Shown here one piece after another: positions 26,401 through 33,212 of a stretch of DNA of 64,000 nucleotides; the first letter of the stretch is position 1; each line of letters opens with the position of its first letter. The translations under genes and the position numbers were made by a program. The notes beneath the pieces were generated by a model that was not told where the DNA came from, searched no databases, and saw nothing but the letters and a program-made list of their open reading frames with translations. Source of the DNA: Candidatus Poseidoniales archaeon (GTDB lineage Archaea > Thermoplasmatota > Poseidoniia > Poseidoniales > Poseidoniaceae); NCBI GenBank assembly GCA_003602415.1, contig QQSK01000003.1, positions 263,469 to 327,468 of the forward strand. The letters run 5' to 3'.

Positions 26401-28209
26401 TTACATGTATACCAACTACATCACACAAAACTTGCAATGTCATTGATTGAAGCATCAGCAAGGGGAGTCGATGTAATCGTTGTAATTCACGAACCTGAAG
26501 ATTGGTGGGGGGATTACAATGTTGGACAAAGTCTTGGAATCGCTTGGGAGTTAGAAAATGCTGGAATTGAAGTTATGCAATTCTCTTCTTCGTCTTCTTC
26601 ACCATATCAATACATTCACTCTAAAGTTGCAGTAGTGGATTCAACTCATGTATGGATTAGTTCAGGAAATTGGAAGGATTCATCGCTACCTGATGATGGA
26701 ATTGGCAACAGAGATTGGGGAGTAATTGTTGAGAGTTCTGATTTGGCAGCAATCGTTCTAGAAAGAATGGCTTTCGATGAGGACCCTAGTGAATTACATG
26801 TTGAAGATTCAACATATTCACAGCCAGAAGCCGGCTCTTATGAAGCACCTACAGCCTATACTCCAGGCAGTACAGTAAGCCCGATTACAGGGCCTATCGA
26901 AGGCGAATTGCTAACCTGTCCTGATGATTGTATGCAAGGATTAGCTGATTTCATCGACTCAGCAGACAATGAAATTTTATTGTCGCTACAATATTTCGAA
27001 ATGGATTGGTATTGGGGTTGGCAAGAAAACCCATTACTAGATTCATTGGAAGATGCAGCTGCTAGAGGCATTTCGATTAGGCTAGCCATCAATCAGCATT
27101 ACGTAAATGAAAACTCTGGAATCAGAGAGGCTGTTAACGAGTTGAACGATTGGGAAGGTGACGTTGAAGCTATTCTGATGAGTGAAAATGAAACGGTGAC
27201 AAAACTGCACAATAAAGGTGTAATTATCGATGGAGAAAGCGTGCTTATTTCAAGTATCAATTGGGGAGATAACTCAATTTTGCGCAACCGAGAAATGGGA
27301 TTGATAATCCATTCCCAACAAGTTACTGCGCCATATCTTGAATCATTTTGGCAGGACTGGAATAGATTTGACGTGAATACAGATACAGATATTGATGGTA
27401 TGCCAGATTATTGGGAAGTTGAAAACAATCTATCTCGTACAAATCAGGACTCATTGCTCGACCCTGATGGTGACGGTCTTACCAACTTAGGAGAGTTCTC
27501 CTATGGTTCAGACCCTAATTCCAATGATACGGATGGAGATTGTATTATCGATAGTGATGAGATTTTGTGGGCAGCAACTCTACCTGAAGTCAGTGCTTCA
27601 GATGCTCTAACATTACCAGACGCTGATATGGATGGAGTGGAAGACTTCACGGTAATTGGTTGCCAGCCAGAATTCGAAGATAATCAGAATGGAGATAACA
27701 ACTCTGAAAACAATACTGACAATGGTAATCAAACCGGTCAACTTGATTCAGATAATGATGGAATACTCGATGAAATCGACGAATGCCCAGATACTGAATT
27801 AGGGGCTGCAACCGATACACAGGGATGTTCTAACGAACAGAATAAGCAGCAGACATTTGACGATTCAAATGAAGAGGAAGACTCTGCTGGAATGACATTT
27901 ATGATGACTTTGATAATCGGTGGAATAGTTGTCCTAATAGGTGCAAGTTTGATCTTCTTTTCACAAAAGAAAGAGGGCGATGAAGATGAAGTCAGTTCAG
28001 CCGTTCCTGAAGTTTCAGAAGCTAAAAGTTGGGACATGCCAGTATTGGATGGTACCGAAGAGGTCAACCAAGAATCAGGCCCTGACATGAGTAAGTTCCC
28101 AGGATGGAGTTCTGAACAGGTCCAGAAATACCTAGATTCGGGTTGGTCTGAAGAACAACTTGCAGAGTGGTATAAGCAACAAGTTGACAGCAACATCACA
28201 CAAGATTGA
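23461..28209 (+). CDS. Giant secreted/membrane-anchored protein: six lamin-tail (LTD) domains, two phospholipase D (HKD) motifs, TSP3 repeats, TM, short cytoplasmic helical tail
   Basis: 1582 aa. HKD motifs YIHSKVAVVDSTHVWISSGNW and KLHNKGVIIDGESVLISSINWGD. Repeated 'GEWVEI.N.G...IDL.GW.I.D..GN' LTD units. Ca-binding 'DPDGDGLTNLGE', 'DTDGDCIIDSDE', TM MMTLIIGGIVVLIGASLIFF, tail GWSSEQVQKYLDSGWSEEQLAEWYKQQ. Confidence 0.88.
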   Translation: MNTLNCVDRYGGDMRFRAFTLTALLLMSSLSLFLDNTEGTTAGRAMTCSGTVCLNEALPNPNGYDDAAWPGGEWMEIYNSGTTAVDVLNWQLINKAGKTLEFNSTSIVGYQAGNSSTWTIQPGDYMVIARNGYANFYLTNTFDYITMEDSSGNVLDQASWNTTSSGNSLEEDPTNSMNDWISTNSPTPGSANSASTAPVASDLKISEVMANPWPSEDNASWPGGEWVEIWNSGQSDIDLTGWSIVDNAGNILPFNESHLIGSSTIITPDEYRVIAVNSTNAWGVLNNGAETLRLLWPNGTQSESISWSSTVSGFSLVEQVDLSWSYASYPTPGDANAPHWDMIVSTPSMIKITEVLVNSTTDGAPLPDGEWVELHNTGNSDFDLMGWKLMDGMGNVTHIDALSLENNMTQPGTMIQADGRRLVQFFNGTELWNNYNHLMLFDQFGSIVHKSWWTNDPGLDVSLIEAQDPMAPWITASWPTPGQPEPSTTSLVGEIAFNEIYPDAVGNDTSSWPNGEWIELVNVGNQSVDVANWHFTSGSRNFNINPHQMPFKSDTIVAPGEIFLVAINGSQGFYLKNTNPDTIELRNSMNQIVSTITYNSSTEGESNWFWNGDWSQAPWPTPGAANPQTSPYSGDNSVEITEILAHCSDGSITPVDDWVEVMNNGTQMIDLSAWRMISGDGDLMHLRSESVWNSSSMVIAPGERFVFTTPNWFISGLGDSIALENPDGLQVDFVGWDITSDCKTMNGEGQLLPWPTPGEPEPDSSSFAGPEDLIFSRFMFEEKSESTNDEFFEISNTGDLTAVLNGWSIRKTTTGGTSFDGSFVSGEIPAGSSVIISPDANAVKAMGATMILDADDVMNYPVWMPNSGATMQLVSPNGVIADTFVYGNGPTSTEGWSGPSIAEPVTTVDRILYLRGDGCGDMQDTNKSDDWEMRWSVAGASHFCGINTFTDDTSVIPLIGPESGLNDVMSMMDNANDSIHLHVYQLHHTKLAMSLIEASARGVDVIVVIHEPEDWWGDYNVGQSLGIAWELENAGIEVMQFSSSSSSPYQYIHSKVAVVDSTHVWISSGNWKDSSLPDDGIGNRDWGVIVESSDLAAIVLERMAFDEDPSELHVEDSTYSQPEAGSYEAPTAYTPGSTVSPITGPIEGELLTCPDDCMQGLADFIDSADNEILLSLQYFEMDWYWGWQENPLLDSLEDAAARGISIRLAINQHYVNENSGIREAVNELNDWEGDVEAILMSENETVTKLHNKGVIIDGESVLISSINWGDNSILRNREMGLIIHSQQVTAPYLESFWQDWNRFDVNTDTDIDGMPDYWEVENNLSRTNQDSLLDPDGDGLTNLGEFSYGSDPNSNDTDGDCIIDSDEILWAATLPEVSASDALTLPDADMDGVEDFTVIGCQPEFEDNQNGDNNSENNTDNGNQTGQLDSDNDGILDEIDECPDTELGAATDTQGCSNEQNKQQTFDDSNEEEDSAGMTFMMTLIIGGIVVLIGASLIFFSQKKEGDEDEVSSAVPEVSEAKSWDMPVLDGTEEVNQESGPDMSKFPGWSSEQVQKYLDSGWSEEQLAEWYKQQVDSNITQD
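23610..26160 (+). repeat. Six protein-level tandem LTD repeats (approximate bounds)
   Basis: Recurring ICLNEALPNP/LKISEVMANP/IKITEVLVNS/IAFNEIYPDA/VEITEILAHC/LIFSRFMFEE starts, each followed by (G)EW.E..N.G. Confidence 0.7.
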
Positions 28210-28241
28210 CAAGGGACCGCTTTAATCGGTGTCTGAATCAC

Positions 28242-28985
28242 ATGGCATTTAGTAGTGGTAACCCGGCGCTAAACCCGCGATATTTTCAAGGCGGATTAGC
28301 AACAGAAAGAATGACTTTAGACGGAACTGTAAACAAGACCTTGGCATTGCTAGGACTAGTTTCTATTGCTGCAATGTTTTCATATTCAATTGCAGTAGAT
28401 AACCCAGGACTATCTGGAATCTTGATCATTGGAGGAGGAATTGGAGGATTCGTTCTCGCAATGGTTGTAATGTTTATCAGACCAAACAACCCTCAATTAT
28501 TGATGACAATGTATGCATTGTTAGAAGGGATATTCATCGGTGCATTCTCATTTATTATCGAAAATTATTATCTGGGAGGTACTGAAGGTGTTATTCTGCA
28601 AGCGCTTGTAGGAACGGTAGCAGTATTCCTAACCATGCTCACAGTTTACCGATTCAGGCTAATCAAGCCTACCGAGAAATACATATTGGTAGTGGTGTCA
28701 ATGGCTGGTGCAATCATGATTGTATACGTTTTCAATTTCATATTCTCCTTGTTTGGAGGTAGCATACCTTTCCTTCACAGTAGTGGCCCAATTGGAATAG
28801 GAATAAGCGTAGTATTCACTGCAGTTGCCGCTCTTTTCTTGATCATTGATTTTGGAATGATTGAGAACGGAGTCAAATATGGCGCTCCAAAGAACATGGA
28901 GTGGTATGGGGCATTCGGATTAGTCCTAACCCTAGTTTGGCTCTACATCGAGATGTTGAAATTGATTGCAAAATTACGTGATTAA
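28242..28985 (+). CDS. Bax inhibitor-1/YccA-family membrane protein
   Basis: MAFSSGNPALNPRYFQGG start and a 7-TM pattern typical of YccA/BI-1 (LFLIIDFGMIENGVKYGAPKNMEWYGAFGLVLTLVWLYIEMLKLIA). Confidence 0.85.
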   Translation: MAFSSGNPALNPRYFQGGLATERMTLDGTVNKTLALLGLVSIAAMFSYSIAVDNPGLSGILIIGGGIGGFVLAMVVMFIRPNNPQLLMTMYALLEGIFIGAFSFIIENYYLGGTEGVILQALVGTVAVFLTMLTVYRFRLIKPTEKYILVVVSMAGAIMIVYVFNFIFSLFGGSIPFLHSSGPIGIGISVVFTAVAALFLIIDFGMIENGVKYGAPKNMEWYGAFGLVLTLVWLYIEMLKLIAKLRD

Positions 28986-28986
28986 G

Positions 28987-29919
28987 ATGACTAGAACTCT
29001 TGCAATCTGTGACTTGTCTGATTGGCGTGCCGGTGGCAAGCGAAGAGAGGATTTCGTTCAAGAAATGGGAGCTGCACTGCAAGATATCGGATTTTTTGCG
29101 TTGACAGGACATGGAATCGATGTTGAAGCGATTAAGAAATCATATTCTGTTTCAGAAGATTTTTTCCATCTCTCACAAGATGAAAAAAATAGTTATGAGC
29201 AAGCCGAACTTTTTCGACAAAGAGGTTACACACCATACGGTGTTGAACACGCTAAAGACAACCCTGCTCCAGATTTGAAAGAATTTTGGCAAACAGGGCG
29301 CACAATAGATGACCCTAACTTCCCAAAGAATATCTGGCCTACAAGTCCTGCTGAGTTTGAAAATGCAATAGATGGATTGTATGTAGCAATGGAATCTATG
29401 AGTTCTGAATTGCTTGCTGCAGCTTCGCTATACCTCGGTAAATCTGAATCATGGCTTCCAGATATGGCAGAAAATGGAAATACAATTTTGCGTGTTATCC
29501 ACTACCCACCACTTGGAGAAAACTCACCAGAAGGAGCAGTTAGAAGTGCTCAGCATGAAGATATCAACCTCATCACATTACTGGTTGGAGCGACCGCGGA
29601 CGGGCTTCAAGTAATGGACCATGATGGTACATGGATAGAAGTTGAAGGCAATCATGATCACATTATCGTCGATAGTGGAGACATGCTCCAGAATCTTACC
29701 AATGGACTCTTCAAATCAACAACCCACAGAGTTGTGAACCCTCCTGATGCTCGCTCAGACCGTTATTCGATGCCAATGTTCGTTCATCCTCGCAATGATG
29801 TTGACCTAACACCAAGACCAGAATTTGTTGAGATGACTGGTGGTGAAGTATTGTATGATTCAATCAATGCTGGAGATTACCTTCACCAGCGATTAGTGGA
29901 AATTGGACTGGCATCTTAG
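28987..29919 (+). CDS. 2-oxoglutarate/Fe(II)-dependent dioxygenase, isopenicillin-N-synthase-like
   Basis: HEDINLITLLVG (HxD), STTHRVVNPPDARSDRYSMPMFVHP (H...RxS). Confidence 0.9.
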   Translation: MTRTLAICDLSDWRAGGKRREDFVQEMGAALQDIGFFALTGHGIDVEAIKKSYSVSEDFFHLSQDEKNSYEQAELFRQRGYTPYGVEHAKDNPAPDLKEFWQTGRTIDDPNFPKNIWPTSPAEFENAIDGLYVAMESMSSELLAAASLYLGKSESWLPDMAENGNTILRVIHYPPLGENSPEGAVRSAQHEDINLITLLVGATADGLQVMDHDGTWIEVEGNHDHIIVDSGDMLQNLTNGLFKSTTHRVVNPPDARSDRYSMPMFVHPRNDVDLTPRPEFVEMTGGEVLYDSINAGDYLHQRLVEIGLAS

Positions 29920-29927
29920 GTGTTCAT

Positions 29928-31184
29928 ATGCGAACAATGCCCGACATTCTTGCATCCAAGCGAGATGGTGAAGTATTGTCATCTGATGACTTTCAATTCA
30001 TATGTGAAAATGTCGAGAAAATCCCAAGAGAACAACTCGGTGCATTCTTGATGGCGTGTCAAATCAATGGCTTGAGTACCAGAGAAACTAGTGACTTGAC
30101 CAGAGCAATGTTGCATGCAGGTCAAAGAATGCAAGTTGAGGTTGGTAGAGTCGACAAGCACTCAACAGGCGGCGTAGGTGACAAGATGAGCATTGTCCTA
30201 GCACCTGCTTTACGTGCAGTTGGTGCTACTGTTCCCATGCTTGCTGGTAGAGGTTTAGCACATACGGGAGGAACAATTGACAAATTGGAGGCGATTCCTG
30301 GATTTAATACTGGTCTAACCATTGAACAAATGGAAACTAATCCATGTTTTATTTCTAGACAAACCAATGACATCGCTCCAGCTGATAGGATTCTATACTC
30401 CATTAGAGACATTACAGCAACTGTGCCACAGATTGGTCTGATCACTGCATCGATTATCTCAAAGAAAGCCGCAGAAGGTTTGCAAAAATTAGTGTTGGAT
30501 GTGAAGTGTGGTAAGGCTGCATTCATGAAAACAAGAGAAGATGCAAAACTACTAGCACAATCCATGGTCCAAACTGGAACCGATTTGGGAATTGAAGTTA
30601 CAGCACAGATTACAGAGATGGATAATCCAATAGGCGTGATGTTCGGCAATAGCCATGAAATCGTTGAATGTATTGATTGCTTGAATGGGAAAGGACCTGA
30701 AGACACCATGGAATTGATTTATGCTCAAGCCGATGCTCTTGGTTATGATATCAGAGAAGTTATAGAAAACGGGTCTGCGATGAATGAATTCAAACAGTTA
30801 TGTTCCAGACAAGGGGTTTCAGATAATGATATCACTTCCCTTTCTACAGAACCTTGGTCCGTTCTTCCAAAGGAGAAACATTCCACAGATATCGCCAGCC
30901 AAAAATCAGGTTTCATTAGTGAAATTGATGCACTAAAAATTGGCGAAGTTTTGTGCAAACTTGGCGCAGGCCGAACTGGTGAAAATTCAGACATCAACCA
31001 TGGTATAGGAGCTGAATTGGTTAAATCTAGAGGAGATTATATCGATGAAGGAGAAGCATGGATTAGATTTGATACATCACATGCAATGGACTCTGAAACA
31101 GTTACAATGATTCAGAGCGCACTTGTTACATCGCAACAGGAAGTCAAGACTGCGAGTAGAATTATTGAAGTCATCACATCTTGA
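29928..31184 (+). CDS. Thymidine/pyrimidine-nucleoside phosphorylase (bacterial/eukaryotic-type length)
   Basis: VDKHSTGGVGDKMSIVLAPALRAVGATVPMLAGRGLAHTGGTIDKLEAIPGF. Confidence 0.92.
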   Translation: MRTMPDILASKRDGEVLSSDDFQFICENVEKIPREQLGAFLMACQINGLSTRETSDLTRAMLHAGQRMQVEVGRVDKHSTGGVGDKMSIVLAPALRAVGATVPMLAGRGLAHTGGTIDKLEAIPGFNTGLTIEQMETNPCFISRQTNDIAPADRILYSIRDITATVPQIGLITASIISKKAAEGLQKLVLDVKCGKAAFMKTREDAKLLAQSMVQTGTDLGIEVTAQITEMDNPIGVMFGNSHEIVECIDCLNGKGPEDTMELIYAQADALGYDIREVIENGSAMNEFKQLCSRQGVSDNDITSLSTEPWSVLPKEKHSTDIASQKSGFISEIDALKIGEVLCKLGAGRTGENSDINHGIGAELVKSRGDYIDEGEAWIRFDTSHAMDSETVTMIQSALVTSQQEVKTASRIIEVITS

Positions 31185-31234
31185 ATTGTGGAACTTGAGA
31201 AGTCCTCATATAGGGAATGCATGTCGGCAGGGTT

Positions 31235-31310
31235 GCCGTTTTAGCTTAGCTGGTGGAGCGTGGGACTGTTAATCCCAAGGTCATGGGTTCGAACCCCATA
31301 AACGGCGCCA
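31235..31310 (+). tRNA. tRNA-Asn (GTT), CCA encoded
   Basis: GCCGTTTTAGCTTAGCTGGTGGAGCGTGGGACTGTTAATCCCAAGGTCATGGGTTCGAACCCCATAAACGGCGCCA, full cloverleaf. Confidence 0.95.
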
Positions 31311-31473
31311 TCCTAAAATCTAAGGAAATCAATAAAAAATCTGTTAAATTAACGGTTTTCATGCTTTTCAAGAAGTATACTGCATGACCGGTGTAATTTC
31401 CATAATTTCATACTAGTGAAACATCATATATTCTAATTTTATAGCGTTTCTAAGACTCAGATTGTGAAGATGG

Positions 31474-31680
31474 GTTCTAGGAATTGATATTAATCTAGAA
31501 CTTAGTGAGAACAACCAGTTCGCTGAGGAATATGCACCGCATATTAGCTAAGTGACATCATCCAAAAAGGATAATGCGAACACACATACTTGTGTGACGT
31601 GCAATTATGCACCCATATAGCGAACTGGTTTCAAGAATTGAGGCAACTTTGAATCATCTTTACTTGTGTCCTCACACAAG
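31474..31680. ncRNA. Putative structured RNA: 7-bp stem-loop, then 12-bp closing stem enclosing four hairpins, then a further 7-bp hairpin
   Basis: Arms read directly: GTTCTAG(31474-80)/CTAGAAC(31495-501); AACCAGTTCGCT(31513-24)/AGCGAACTGGTT(31619-30); AATATGC-ACC-GCATATT(31529-45); CATCATCC-AAAAA-GGATAATG(31556-76, one C/A mismatch); CACACA-TACT-TGTGTG(31581-96); GTGCA-ATTA-TGCAC(31599-612); CTTGTGT-CCTC-ACACAAG(31663-80). No plausible ORF. Confidence 0.55.
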
Positions 31681-31763
31681 AAACAACTCATCTCCATCAT
31701 TCCAAACCTTGACTTTGTTCTCTGAGGGAGTGGCTACGCGTTCGGTTTAGAAGTCTTTCTGAA

Positions 31764-33212
31764 TCATTTCTTCAGTTTGATTCGTCCCAAGCAATTGCGC
31801 AAGCATGCTTCCAAATCGGTATGAGTAAACTCATATCCGGATTCTAGTAGTCTGGTTGGCCTTACATCTTGGCCTTCTAAAACCAGTTTTTGGCCCATTT
31901 CACCGAACATTAATTTCAGAACAAAACCAGGAAGTGGCATGAATGCTGGCCTTCGCAAAACCTTACCAAGAACCTTAGCAAATTGCTTTTGAGATACTGG
32001 ATTAGGAGCCGATAAATTGTATGCGCCTTGACATGATTCATTCATCATTAGATGGTGAATCGCATAAACCTCGTCGTCCAGAGAAATCCATGATTGCATC
32101 TGCTTTCCTCCTCCAACAGGACCTCCCGCACCCATCATTGCAGGGAATAGGAGTTTGGCAAGGGCACCTCCAAGAGGAGATACCACAATTCCTGTGCGCA
32201 TATGAATGACATTGATTCCACCTTCAGTAGCCGGTTTGGATGCTTTCTCCCATTCGGAACAAATTGATGCTAAGAAATCATTACCTGGCTCAGAATTTTC
32301 ATCTATCACTTCAGTTCCTCTGTTACCATAGAAACCAACAGCGGATGAGCAGAGCAGTTTTTTTGGTGGTGAATCAAGTGAAACCAATAATTTGGAAAGA
32401 TTTTCAGTAGGAATCACTCTGCTGTCTCTAATTAATTTCTTACGTTTCTTCGACCAACGTTTGTCACCAATTCCAGCACCTGCGAGGTGAATTACCGTGT
32501 CGAAACCATTCATGTCGCCTTCAAGAATCTCACCTGCAAGATCATCCCAGCGAATCACCTTACTGGAATTGACATCAGGAGGTAGTTTTGTGGTTCTACG
32601 CATCAGTCTGTAAACATCATGACCTGCAGCTTCTAGGAATGCACACAATTGCAATCCAATCATTCCTGTTGAGCCACTGACCAGAACTTTTTGGCGAGGC
32701 TTGTCTGATGTTTCCTGAATACGTTTGAGGTCTTTGGTTACCTTGGTACTACGATAGTGGAACATTTGCCTCATTCTTGGAAGTACAGTAAATCCTGCGG
32801 ACCAACCAGTCAGGATGTGAAAAGGAAGACGATACTCAACATTGTCTGAAACTGTAGTAACTCCTCCTTCACCTGGAATGAATTTGTGGTGGTGATTCCA
32901 TGCTCCAAATGGGCCTTTGATCATGCGGTCTGCAAATGATTCCCCTTCGATTACACTGTGATGTCTTGCAATCCACTTCTGCTTAATTGGCCCTAAACTG
33001 ACTTTGAAAATTGTCTCTTCATCATCTCTTAACGCTCCAGCATTTATTGGACGAATGCCTTCCCATTCAGGCATAATTCGACGAAATGCCCCTGGACTAT
33101 TATACCAGTCCCAGATTTCTTTCTGGGTTGCATTGTGAACATTTTCATGAGTGAATATAGGCAAATCAATTTCTCCTTTCGTAATGAATGTTAGAATGGT
33201 TTGCTGCAACAT
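31764..33212 (-). CDS. SRPBCC domain fused to TIGR01777-type NAD-dependent epimerase (SDR39U1-like)
   Basis: QKVLVSGSTGMIGLQLCAFLEAAGHDVYRLMRR and C-terminal RPTRLLESGYEFTHTDLEACL typical of TIGR01777. N-terminal FTHENVHNATQKEIWDWYNSPGAFRRIMP is SRPBCC-like. Confidence 0.85.
   Translation of the reverse strand: MLQQTILTFITKGEIDLPIFTHENVHNATQKEIWDWYNSPGAFRRIMPEWEGIRPINAGALRDDEETIFKVSLGPIKQKWIARHHSVIEGESFADRMIKGPFGAWNHHHKFIPGEGGVTTVSDNVEYRLPFHILTGWSAGFTVLPRMRQMFHYRSTKVTKDLKRIQETSDKPRQKVLVSGSTGMIGLQLCAFLEAAGHDVYRLMRRTTKLPPDVNSSKVIRWDDLAGEILEGDMNGFDTVIHLAGAGIGDKRWSKKRKKLIRDSRVIPTENLSKLLVSLDSPPKKLLCSSAVGFYGNRGTEVIDENSEPGNDFLASICSEWEKASKPATEGGINVIHMRTGIVVSPLGGALAKLLFPAMMGAGGPVGGGKQMQSWISLDDEVYAIHHLMMNESCQGAYNLSAPNPVSQKQFAKVLGKVLRRPAFMPLPGFVLKLMFGEMGQKLVLEGQDVRPTRLLESGYEFTHTDLEACLRNCLGRIKLKK

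Noticed and set aside
30122-30709. 195-aa minus ORF inside the nucleoside phosphorylase gene
   Set aside because: Antisense to a conserved enzyme; no independent support.
31513-31630. Integron attC site or MITE with 12-bp terminal inverted repeats
   Set aside because: No RYYYAAC/GTTRRRY core match, no clear target-site duplication, and the interior consists of separate hairpins, which better fits a structured RNA. A MITE origin cannot be fully excluded.
31474-31680. RNase P RNA or SRP RNA
   Set aside because: Too short, and I did not find the conserved core sequences of either RNA.
31311-31763. Integrated mobile element or att site at the tRNA-Asn 3' end
   Set aside because: No integrase and no direct repeat of the tRNA 3' end seen downstream in the gap.
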